Shown here in pieces: positions 54,403-64,000 of a DNA stretch of 64,000 nt. How positions within the stretch are numbered: position 1 is the first letter of the stretch; each line of letters starts with the position of its first letter. The stretch lies in assembly GCA_019636335.1 (NCBI GenBank), contig JAHBXR010000012.1:124001-188000 (forward strand), in the 5' to 3' direction. The notes beneath the pieces are model-generated. The model did no database searches and was not told the DNA's origin. It saw only the letters and a list, made by a program, of their open reading frames with translations. Origin of the DNA: Pirellulales bacterium. GTDB taxonomy: Bacteria > Planctomycetota > Planctomycetia > Pirellulales > JAEUIK01. The position numbers and the translations under genes were made by a program.

Positions 54403-54834
54403 TTATTTCATCGACAAGATGCGTCGCACTTCGGCCACCCAAACCTCACCGATCCACTCCAGGTCGCCGTAGGGTGTTACCTGTGAGGTTTGCCAGCCGG
54501 ATTCCTGCAACACGCGAAGCATGCCCGGAGCGGCGATGTGGTTCGTCGTGTGGATTAGCACGGGACAGGTTGGCGTTTGTCTTGCCAAAAAGTCGGCCAC
54601 ATCGCGGCCAATTCCAGGATCGAAAAGGAGCTCACCCCTTCTTCGGTTTGGACCAAGGTCGTGATCGAGGCAAATCAACGTCACCGTTTCCAAGCCATCG
54701 TGCAGCCAGTCAACCATCTCTGGCGCGTTGTCAAAAACGATCGGCGAAAGCTTGGGAAATACGCCCCGGAGCGCATCCAACATCGCCTCGATTCGATCCG
54801 GTTCGTCGTCGAGAATGACCATGCTGTGGCGCAA
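54403..54834 (-). CDS. cREC-type (cyclic-phosphate processing) receiver-domain protein
   Basis: TTG 54834 is chosen because AAAAGGAG lies 11 nt upstream, overlapping the previous stop, and it gives 143 aa. ATG 54822 is the alternative. The chain is a lone receiver-like domain: acidic D9-D10-E11, D57 in C-L-D-H-D-L-G, G-R-D-V-A-D-F-L and I-H-T-T-N-H-I-A near 94-101. The H-D-L-G and H-T-T-N phrases resemble the cyclic-phosphate-processing receiver (cREC) family more than ordinary phosphoacceptor receivers. Its function is not defined experimentally. Together with the upstream acyl-CoA synthetase gene it forms a two-gene unit (17-nt gap). Confidence 0.7.
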   Translation of the reverse strand: MRHSMVILDDEPDRIEAMLDALRGVFPKLSPIVFDNAPEMVDWLHDGLETVTLICLDHDLGPNRRRGELLFDPGIGRDVADFLARQTPTCPVLIHTTNHIAAPGMLRVLQESGWQTSQVTPYGDLEWIGEVWVAEVRRILSMK

Positions 54835-54851
54835 GGTTCACCAAACTCCTT

Positions 54852-56414
54852 TTAATGAATCATCCGCTCCTGCCCTTCCCAATACGGTTGGCGGAGATCG
54901 CGCTTCAGGATCTTGCCGGCGCCGCTCTTCGGTAGCTCCTGGTCGACGACGGCCACGCTCTTCGGGCATTTGTAGTTGGCGATCAGCCCGTGGCAATGGT
55001 GGACGAGCTCTTCCTCGCTGGCGTGCTTGCCCGGCTTGAGAAAGATGATCGCGTGGACCGCTTCGCCCCACTGTTCATCCGGAATGCCGATCACGGCCGC
55101 TTCGAGCACCGCCGGATGCTCGTACAGCGCCGCCTCGACCTCGACCGAATAGACATTCTCGCCACCGGTCACGATCATGTCCTTCGTGCGATCGACGAGG
55201 AAGATATAACCGTCTTCGTCCATATAGCCGGCGTCCCCCGTGTGCATCCAGCCGTTGCGCAGCGCCTTGGCCGTTTCCTCCGGTTGCTTCCAGTAGCCCT
55301 TCATCACCATCGGACCACGGGCACAGATCTCTCCCACCGTGCCGCGCGGTACCTCCTGATCGTTCTCGTCCATGATCGCCACTTCGGCCGTGAAGATGGG
55401 GATGCCCGCCGCGCGGAGACGCTTTTCCATCTCGGGCGAACCGTCGAGCCGGTGCGCCTCGGGGGGCAACATGGCGCAAAGCGGCGATAGTTCCGTCATG
55501 CCGTAGCCCTGAATAAAGTCGCACGGCAGTTCCTTGAGCGCCTTCTGCAGCAGTGCCAGCGGGATCGGCGCGGCGCCATACGAGATCGCACGGATGCTCG
55601 TCAGGTCGAACTCATGGAACCGCGGGTGATTCAGCACCATATTGAGCATCGTGGGAATCATCAACACGAGCGACGCGCGGAAACGCTCGATGGCCTGCAG
55701 TACGGCCAGCGGCTCGAAGAAGGGAATAAAAGCGTGCGTCGCGCCCACGAGCGTGACGGCAAACGTGCCCGAGAGATCGGCCAGGTGGAACATCGGCGCC
55801 GAGTGCAGGTAGACGTCGTGATGGCGAGACGAGTTCACCATCAGCGTGTTCTCGGCGTTGGCCATGATGTTGTCGTGCGAGAGCATCACCCCCTTGGCAC
55901 GCCCCGTCGTGCCGCCGGTGTAGAAGATGCCGGCGACCTGGTCTCCTCCGCGGCGCGCGTCCTCGATCGGCTGCGACCTGGCGACCAGTTGCTCGAAGTC
56001 GAGCAGGCCATCGGGGGGAGGCGTCTCGCCCGAGAAGATGATCTGCCGCACGGTATGCAGCTTGCCTTCGAAGGCGGGCAGCATCATCGAGAACGTCTGG
56101 TCGACGATGAGCACGCGAACCTCGGCCTCGTTGATCTGGTGGATCAGCTCCGGAGGGGCAAGACGAATATTGAGGGGTACGATGATCCCATCGGCCCACA
56201 TCGTGGCGAAGATCGCCTCCAGATAGCGATGGCTGTTGAGCGAGAGGATCGCCACCTTGTCGTCGTGTCCAACGCCCAGGCTGCGCAGCGCCCCGGCAAA
56301 CCGCTGAATGCGCTCGCCGAACTGACGGTAGTCGAGCGTCAGATCGCCGTTGCGCACGGCGGTTTCCTTGCCGAAGAGCAACATGGCGCGTTTCAGAGTC
56401 TGCGTGACGTACAT
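54852..56414 (-). CDS. Class I adenylate-forming acyl-CoA synthetase
   Basis: The 520-aa protein has the standard ANL architecture. The P-loop YTGGTTGRAKGVMLSH lies near residues 168-183. I-Q-G-Y-G-M-T-E-L-S-P-L near 300 holds the adenine-binding Glu. G-W-M-H-T-G-D-A-G-Y near 390 holds the ribose Asp, with R-T-K-D-M-I hinge. The C-terminal lysine is in P-K-S-G-A-G-K-I-L-K-R near 500. It activates a fatty or aromatic acid to acyl-AMP and then acyl-CoA in the cytoplasm. The acid is not identifiable, but length and motifs fit medium/long-chain acyl-CoA ligases. It is followed 17 nt later by the receiver-domain gene. Confidence 0.9.
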   Translation of the reverse strand: MYVTQTLKRAMLLFGKETAVRNGDLTLDYRQFGERIQRFAGALRSLGVGHDDKVAILSLNSHRYLEAIFATMWADGIIVPLNIRLAPPELIHQINEAEVRVLIVDQTFSMMLPAFEGKLHTVRQIIFSGETPPPDGLLDFEQLVARSQPIEDARRGGDQVAGIFYTGGTTGRAKGVMLSHDNIMANAENTLMVNSSRHHDVYLHSAPMFHLADLSGTFAVTLVGATHAFIPFFEPLAVLQAIERFRASLVLMIPTMLNMVLNHPRFHEFDLTSIRAISYGAAPIPLALLQKALKELPCDFIQGYGMTELSPLCAMLPPEAHRLDGSPEMEKRLRAAGIPIFTAEVAIMDENDQEVPRGTVGEICARGPMVMKGYWKQPEETAKALRNGWMHTGDAGYMDEDGYIFLVDRTKDMIVTGGENVYSVEVEAALYEHPAVLEAAVIGIPDEQWGEAVHAIIFLKPGKHASEEELVHHCHGLIANYKCPKSVAVVDQELPKSGAGKILKRDLRQPYWEGQERMIH

Positions 56415-56679
56415 GCGGTGCTCCCTCGCGTAGTCGATGTGGCTGCCAACGTGGCGTAACAGGCGGATTGAATACCCGCCCAGAGACGCCGAATTCCCCC
56501 GTCAGCGCGGCAGCGACGAAATGCGAACCAGGCCTGACCGGAGAATGCCACGAACGGGCCAACAAACCGGCGCAGGCAAGCCACTGCAGCGCGGCAAGAT
56601 TTTCGCAGACCGGTGGCGCAGGTCAAGCAAATTCGCGCGCGAACGATCAATCTGCCGTGGACAACTTGCCGCGCGCGTG

Positions 56680-58041
56680 TCAGACGGCAAAGAGCAGACG
56701 CCCCGGATTCTCGAGCAGCGCAATGACGTCGTTCAGGAAGCGAGCCGCCGCGGCGCCATCGACCAGGCGATGATCGTACGACAGGCTCAGCGGCATGATC
56801 AGTCGCACTTCCAGATCGCCGTCGATCACGACCGGCATCTGCTTCGAACGTCCGACCAGCAGCACGGCCACTTCGGGGTGATTGATGATCGGCGTCGAGT
56901 ACATGCCCCCCACCGCCCCCAAATTGCTGATCGTGAACGTGCCGCCGCGCAGATCGTCAATCGTGAAGGTCGTGGTGCGAGCCTTTTCGGCGACGATGCC
57001 CAGTTCTTCGGCCAGTTCAGGAATCGAGAGTTTGTCCGCCCCGCGAATCACCGGTACGACCAGCCCTCGTTCGGTGTCGACGGCGATGCCCAGGTTCACG
57101 TATTCCTTGAATGTGAGCTGCTCGGCCTCCATGTCGATCGAGGCATTGATCACCGGGTGCGATCGCAGGGCCAGCGCCACCGCCCGGGCGACGAAGGCCA
57201 GCGGCGTGAGCTTGATATTCACCTCGGCCAACGAGTCCTTGCTCCCCTGGCGGATACGCTCGAGCTCCGTCACGTCCGCCTGGTCGAAGTTCGTGACGTG
57301 CGGGATCGTGCTGGCCGATTTGGCCATGTTCGCCGCGATGGTGCGACGGATCTTGGTCATCGGCTCGCGCCGCACGGGTCCGTACGAGTCCCGTTCACCT
57401 TCGGGTTCGGCCCCTTCTGAAGAAGCGCCCGCGCTGGCCGACGCAGGGGCAGCGCCGTGCGAGCGAACGGCCGCCATCACATCGTCACGCGTGATCCGGC
57501 CGCCGGGACCAGTGCCCGGAACGCCCGTCAGGTCGACCCCCAACTCGCGTGCCAGTCGCCGCGTGGAGGGGGCCGCCGGAGCGGCGCCACCACCGTTGCT
57601 AGGAGCGAGTGTTGCCGCAGCCGCTGCGCGAGCCGACGCTGCGGGCGCGCGTGCCGGTTTGGCCGTCGTGGGGGGGGGAGACGCCTGCTTCGCAGCGGGC
57701 GCCGGTGCGGGCTCGGCCGGGGCTGGCGCCGCTTTCGCAGGGGCTGGCTTGGCGGCCGGTTCGGGCGCCTTTGCCGCCGCGGCCCCACCACTACCATCAC
57801 CCCCGCCACCGTCGAGCGTGATGATCTTGCCGCCGATCGGAATCGTGTCTCCCTTCTTCACATGGATCGCCGTCACGCGACCGCTGTGCGGGCAGGGGAC
57901 CTCGACCACCGCCTTGTCGGTTTCGATCTCGAGGACCGGTTGATCGCTTTGGATCTCGTCTCCTACGGAGACCAAGACGCTCACCACATCGCCAGAGTGG
58001 ATGTTCTCGCCAAGTTCGGGCAGCTTGAAGTCGATCGCCAT
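56680..58041 (-). CDS. aceF: Pyruvate dehydrogenase E2, dihydrolipoamide acetyltransferase
   Basis: The 453-aa chain has one N-terminal lipoyl domain with the lipoylated K43 in IETDKAVVEV, then an Ala/Pro/Lys-rich swinging linker (about 85-150). A peripheral-subunit-binding domain follows (S-T-R-R-L-A-R-E-L-G-V-D-L near 156), then the acetyltransferase core, with the catalytic H424 and D428 in YDHRLVDG. It accepts acetyl from E1 and passes it to CoA. It starts 24 nt after aceE on the same strand, so they are surely one transcript. Only a single lipoyl domain is present, against three in E. coli. Confidence 0.93.
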   Translation of the reverse strand: MAIDFKLPELGENIHSGDVVSVLVSVGDEIQSDQPVLEIETDKAVVEVPCPHSGRVTAIHVKKGDTIPIGGKIITLDGGGGDGSGGAAAAKAPEPAAKPAPAKAAPAPAEPAPAPAAKQASPPPTTAKPARAPAASARAAAAATLAPSNGGGAAPAAPSTRRLARELGVDLTGVPGTGPGGRITRDDVMAAVRSHGAAPASASAGASSEGAEPEGERDSYGPVRREPMTKIRRTIAANMAKSASTIPHVTNFDQADVTELERIRQGSKDSLAEVNIKLTPLAFVARAVALALRSHPVINASIDMEAEQLTFKEYVNLGIAVDTERGLVVPVIRGADKLSIPELAEELGIVAEKARTTTFTIDDLRGGTFTISNLGAVGGMYSTPIINHPEVAVLLVGRSKQMPVVIDGDLEVRLIMPLSLSYDHRLVDGAAAARFLNDVIALLENPGRLLFAV

Positions 58042-58065
58042 GCGGAAAAAACCTCGCTCGGCCGA

Positions 58066-60774
<2,709 letters not shown>

Positions 60775-60984
60775 GCGATAGCCTCCTCTCGGGTGGCGCA
60801 GCACGATCCGGCTTCTGGAAAGCCGATCGAGCCCGTCACGCGAGTGTGATTGTTGCTGCAACACTCGTCGTTCGATGCGCGGACGCGGCAGAAACGACGA
60901 GACCGGCCGGAGTACCCCGCCGGTCAAAAAGTAACTGCGTCGGGATGTCCGCCTGAGTGTGTCCGTCGTTCCTGACGAACCTGG

Positions 60985-61011
60985 CAGACGCCATGGCCTG
61001 AGTGGCGTCTG
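60985..61011. repeat. 9-bp inverted repeat between lpdA and aceE
   Basis: CAGACGCCA (60985-60993) and TGGCGTCTG (61003-61011) are exact complements with a 9-nt loop. It lies 44 nt after the lpdA stop. No T-run follows, so processing or partial termination of the lpdA transcript is only a possibility. Confidence 0.5.
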
Positions 61012-61054
61012 GTCGAATTATTCCCGTTTGGCGGCGATCCGTAAAGTCCTGTGG

Positions 61055-62551
61055 CTACGCCTCTACCGGCGTCGCGGGGGCTTGTGATTCCGGCTCGGCG
61101 GTTTGACCAGCCTCGCTCGGCGTTTCTTTCTTGACGCTGCGCTTCGGTCGATAGATTTCCGTCGCGTACCCCAAATGTACCTCACTGGAGAAGGCCAGCG
61201 TCTCGCTGAGCGTGGGATGGGCGTGGATCGTCTCGGCGAGATCGCGCGCCGTGGCCCCCATTTCAATGGCCAACGTCGCTTCGGCGATCAACTCGCCCGC
61301 CCCGGCGCCGACAATCCCCACGCCGAGGATCGCCTCGCTCTCCGGGTCGAAGACGATCTTGGTCAGCCCATCGGTGCGACCCAAGGCCTGGGCTCGTCCG
61401 CTCGCCCCCCAGGGGTACCGCGCGACTTCGATGCTGCGACCGGCCGCCTTGGCCTGTTCTTCGGTCAGACCGGTCCAGGCCAATTCGGGATCGGTGAAGA
61501 CGACCGCCGGGATCGCCGCCGGCTCGAAGGCGGCCGGTTCGCCGTGCAGGGCCTCGACTGCCACCTTCCCTTCGTGCGACGCCTTATGCGCGAGCATCGG
61601 CTCGCCGGCGACATCGCCGATGGCCAGGATGTGCGGATCGGCCGTCCGCAGCTTTTCATCCACCAGGACGAAACCCCGTTGGTCGAGCTTGACCCGCGTG
61701 TTCTCGAGACCAAGCCCCGCACTGTTGGGGCGCCGCCCGACGGCGACCAGCACGCGGCTGAAACGTTTGGTCTCCGGCCCCTCGGGCCCTTCGAGCTCGG
61801 CCTCGATCTTGTTGCCACGATCGCGTAGCGCGGACACTTTCGTCTTGAGATGGATCGCTTCGAAGATCTTCTCGAGTCGCGCGTGCAGCGGGCGGACGAG
61901 ATCCCGATCCGCCCCCGGCAGCAGGCCGTCGGTCAATTCGACGACGGTGACCTTGGCGCCCAGTTCGGCGTACACCGTGCCCATTTCGAGCCCGATGTAG
62001 CCACCCCCCACCACGAGCAACGATTCGGGAATGTCGCGCAGCTCGAGGGCGCCCGTCGAATCCATCACCCGATCGGTCTTCAGATCGAAGGCCGGAAAGA
62101 TCGTGGGGCTCGACCCAACGGCAAGAATGCAGTGGTCGAACGTCAGTCGATCGCCGTCGCGAGCACCGGGATCACCCCCGGCCAGACGCAAGGTGGTCGA
62201 GTTCTCGAAGGTCCCCCGAGCACGCACGATGCGCACCTTGCGCTGTTTGGCCAGTTGGCTCAACCCGCCGGAGGCCGTGTCGATCACTTTATCCTTGCGC
62301 GCTCGCAGCCGATCGAGATCGATCGAGGGCTTGTCGAAGCCGACACCCCATTCTTCTATCTCGCGCGTTTCGCTGACGACGCGCGCCACGTGCAGCAGCG
62401 CCTTCGAGGGGATACAGCCCCGCAGCAGACAGGTGCCGCCAAGGCGCTGGTCTGCCTCGACCAGCGTTACCTGCATGCCGAGATCGGCGGCCATGAAGGC
62501 GGCCGCATATCCACCAGGTCCGCCCCCCAATACCACAAGTTGACTGTGCAT
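61055..62551 (-). CDS. lpdA: Dihydrolipoyl dehydrogenase (E3)
   Basis: The 498-aa flavoprotein has the FAD motif L-V-V-L-G-G-G-P-G-G-Y-A at the start, the redox disulfide C41-C46 in GGTCLLRGCIPSK, an NAD-binding V-V-G-G-G-Y-I-G-L-E-M-G near 175, and the C-terminal dimer motif I-H-A-H-P-T-L-S-E with the catalytic His. It reoxidises the E2 lipoyl group with NAD+. It is the first gene of the lpdA-aceE-aceF set, 280 nt ahead of aceE, and could also serve 2-oxoglutarate dehydrogenase. The C-terminal tail is Pro/Glu/Ala-rich. Confidence 0.95.
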   Translation of the reverse strand: MHSQLVVLGGGPGGYAAAFMAADLGMQVTLVEADQRLGGTCLLRGCIPSKALLHVARVVSETREIEEWGVGFDKPSIDLDRLRARKDKVIDTASGGLSQLAKQRKVRIVRARGTFENSTTLRLAGGDPGARDGDRLTFDHCILAVGSSPTIFPAFDLKTDRVMDSTGALELRDIPESLLVVGGGYIGLEMGTVYAELGAKVTVVELTDGLLPGADRDLVRPLHARLEKIFEAIHLKTKVSALRDRGNKIEAELEGPEGPETKRFSRVLVAVGRRPNSAGLGLENTRVKLDQRGFVLVDEKLRTADPHILAIGDVAGEPMLAHKASHEGKVAVEALHGEPAAFEPAAIPAVVFTDPELAWTGLTEEQAKAAGRSIEVARYPWGASGRAQALGRTDGLTKIVFDPESEAILGVGIVGAGAGELIAEATLAIEMGATARDLAETIHAHPTLSETLAFSSEVHLGYATEIYRPKRSVKKETPSEAGQTAEPESQAPATPVEA

Positions 62552-62707
62552 CCGCTCGATCCGTCGGGGTTAAGAAGCATGCGACGTGGTGCGCTGCGCG
62601 GCTCTCCAGTATCTTACCCCTGGTTATCGCGCGGTCACAAGTGCGAGCTGGGTGGCGTACACCATTGCTTCTGACAGCATAAGTATTTCTCATTCGGTTG
62701 GTGTGGC

Positions 62708-63964
62708 ATGACGAGCGTCGAACAAACGGCCGACGTAATCATTATCGGCGGAGGAGTCGCGGGCGCGAGCACCGCCATGCAACTGGCACTGCGTGGCCAG
62801 AAGGTCCTCGTCCTCGAGCGGCAAATGCTTGGCGCCGGCTCGACGGGCCGTGCCGCTGGGTTGCTCGGTCAACTCCGCTCGACCAAAGTGGCCACGCAGA
62901 TGCTGCGCGATGGTGTCGAGATCGTCAAAGATCTCGAACGCCGGGCCGAAGTGGAAATCTTCGTCGAGACCGGCTCGCTCCGCGTGGCGAATACGCCCGA
63001 TCGCGCGGGAGAGATCCGCGATCACGTCGCCCTGGCGAAGGAAGTGGGACTGGCCGTCGAGCACGTCGACAACCGCGAGGTAGCCCGCCTGTTGCCCTAC
63101 ATGCGGACCGACGACCTGCTCGACGCCTGCCTCTGTCCTACGGATGGCCACCTGCAACCGGCCGAACTACTGGCGGCCTACGTCAAGGTGGCCCGCGGCG
63201 CCGGTGCCACGTTCATCACCCAGGCGCCGGTCGAGAAGGTCCACGTCGCAGGGGGACGCGTGCGCGGCGTGCGCGCGGCAGGCAAGGAATACTCCGCGCC
63301 CATCGTGCTCAACGCGACGGGGCCGTGGTCCTATCTCGTGGCCGAGCGCGCCGAGAGCCGGCTGCCCACCGCGGCGATCGGCCATTACTACCTGACGACG
63401 GCGCCGCGCGACGAGACGCCGGTCTCGCGCACAAGCCCCGCGGTCCGCGATCGCGAGAATCGCATCTATTCGCGACCCGAGGCGGGAGGCCTGCTCGTCG
63501 GCATGTACGAAGATGAGCCGGTCGAATACGACATCGAGGCGCTGGGTCCCGACTTCGATATGTCGCAGATGCGCGCCGCACGCGATCAATACAACGTTGC
63601 CTTGCTGGTCGACGCCGCCAGCCGGCGCTTTCCGTTCATCAACGAACGCACCCCGATGACGATCACCACCGGCATCATGACCTTCACGCCCGACGGTCAG
63701 CCGATGTGCGGAGCCGACGCCGAGATCCAGGGGCTCTTCCACTGCACGGGCTTCTGCGGACACGGCATCGTGCAAAGCCCAGCCATCGGCCTGACGATGG
63801 CCGAGTTGATCCTCGACGGCCGTTCGCGCTACGACGTCGCGCAGATCGAGGCCGATCGCTTCTTCGATATTCTCGAGCTCCGCGATCGCGCCACCATCAA
63901 GCAGCGCTGCTACCAAACCTATGCCGGCTACTACGGGCAGGTCGTGCGGACGGGCTCGCACTAG
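62708..63964 (+). CDS. FAD-dependent oxidoreductase, DAO family
   Basis: The 418-aa product begins D-V-I-I-I-G-G-G-V-A-G-A-S-T-A, the FAD-binding Rossmann motif, with E38 binding the ribose. G-A-G-S-T-G-R-A-A-G-L-L-G follows, typical of D-amino-acid oxidase/sarcosine-dimethylglycine dehydrogenase relatives. Late motifs are D-G-Q-P-M-C-G near 335 and G-F-C-G-H-G-I-V-Q-S-P-A near 352. It probably oxidises a secondary amine or amino acid. Glycine, sarcosine and D-amino acids are all possible. It is divergent from lpdA. Confidence 0.88.
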   Translation: MTSVEQTADVIIIGGGVAGASTAMQLALRGQKVLVLERQMLGAGSTGRAAGLLGQLRSTKVATQMLRDGVEIVKDLERRAEVEIFVETGSLRVANTPDRAGEIRDHVALAKEVGLAVEHVDNREVARLLPYMRTDDLLDACLCPTDGHLQPAELLAAYVKVARGAGATFITQAPVEKVHVAGGRVRGVRAAGKEYSAPIVLNATGPWSYLVAERAESRLPTAAIGHYYLTTAPRDETPVSRTSPAVRDRENRIYSRPEAGGLLVGMYEDEPVEYDIEALGPDFDMSQMRAARDQYNVALLVDAASRRFPFINERTPMTITTGIMTFTPDGQPMCGADAEIQGLFHCTGFCGHGIVQSPAIGLTMAELILDGRSRYDVAQIEADRFFDILELRDRATIKQRCYQTYAGYYGQVVRTGSH

Positions 63965-63970
63965 CCGAGT

Positions 63971-64000
63971 GGGCGGCACCGACGATGCTGCGAATCGGTA
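63971..64000 (+). repeat. Partial dispersed palindromic unit, copy D (cut by window edge)
   Basis: GGGCGGCACCGACGATGCTG matches the outer start of the other units. The left arm CACCGACGATGCTGCG lies at 63977-63992, seven bases after the DAO-type gene. The rest is beyond the window. Confidence 0.6.

Overview
The window looks like a chromosomal segment of a planctomycete, most likely in or near the Pirellulales. This is inferred from content, not from a database match. The evidence is GC-rich coding sequence, secreted PEP-CTERM proteins, a sialidase fused to a sulfatase, a DUF1080 protein, several OprP-type porins behind long N-terminal extensions, a Cys-rich secreted protein, a YfhO-type membrane protein and loose intergenic spacing with dispersed palindromic repeats. 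No rRNA, tRNA, CRISPR array, integrase or complete insertion sequence was recognised.

Layout. 1-5.8 kb: 5' end of an MFS transporter, a secreted TPR protein, then a same-strand run of a PaaK-like adenylate-forming ligase, a D-glutamate-cyclase-like protein, a cysteine-desulfurase-like PLP enzyme without its catalytic Cys, and a DUF971 protein. 5.9-9.0 kb: exported sialidase, a secreted DPG-repeat protein and a DUF547 protein. 9.0-15.8 kb: a structured non-coding stretch, two paralogous PEP-CTERM proteins ending at a strong terminator, a sialidase-sulfatase fusion and a GH5-like hydrolase, which together suggest handling of sulfated or sialylated glycans. 16-23 kb: ClC chloride transporter, leucyl aminopeptidase, then a surface-glycan group (glycosyltransferase, FkbM-TPR methyltransferase, class I methyltransferase, CmcI-like protein).

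23-27 kb: D-amino-acid transaminase and a Tat-exported protein, bracketed by inverted repeats, then a GNAT-like protein and a small membrane protein. 27.5-31.7 kb: pyruvate carboxylase with its biotin ligase. 32-38.8 kb: three phosphate-selective-porin homologues, MgtC and a Cys-rich secreted protein. 39.2-45.9 kb: HpcH/HpaI aldolase coupled to a Ca2+-ATPase, and a membrane spermidine-synthase-like protein with TPRs. 46.3-54 kb: Gfo/Idh/MocA oxidoreductase, YfhO protein, DUF1080 protein, hexaheme cytochrome c and an amidohydrolase. 54.4-62.6 kb, all minus: the pyruvate dehydrogenase genes lpdA-aceE-aceF, then an acyl-CoA synthetase and a cREC-type receiver protein. 62.7-64 kb: an FAD-dependent DAO-family oxidoreductase.

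The strongest unexplained signal is a family of intergenic palindromes at about 23.0, 25.9-26.1, 52.2-52.4 kb and at the right edge. Each unit has two 16-nt inverted arms about 32 nt apart, followed by a small 5-bp hairpin whose stem shows a compensatory base-pair change between copies. Two loci hold facing pairs of units, which resembles REPIN organisation. Pyruvate carboxylase and pyruvate dehydrogenase outline central carbon metabolism. The porins, cytochrome and glycan enzymes point to a cell envelope specialised for polymer degradation.
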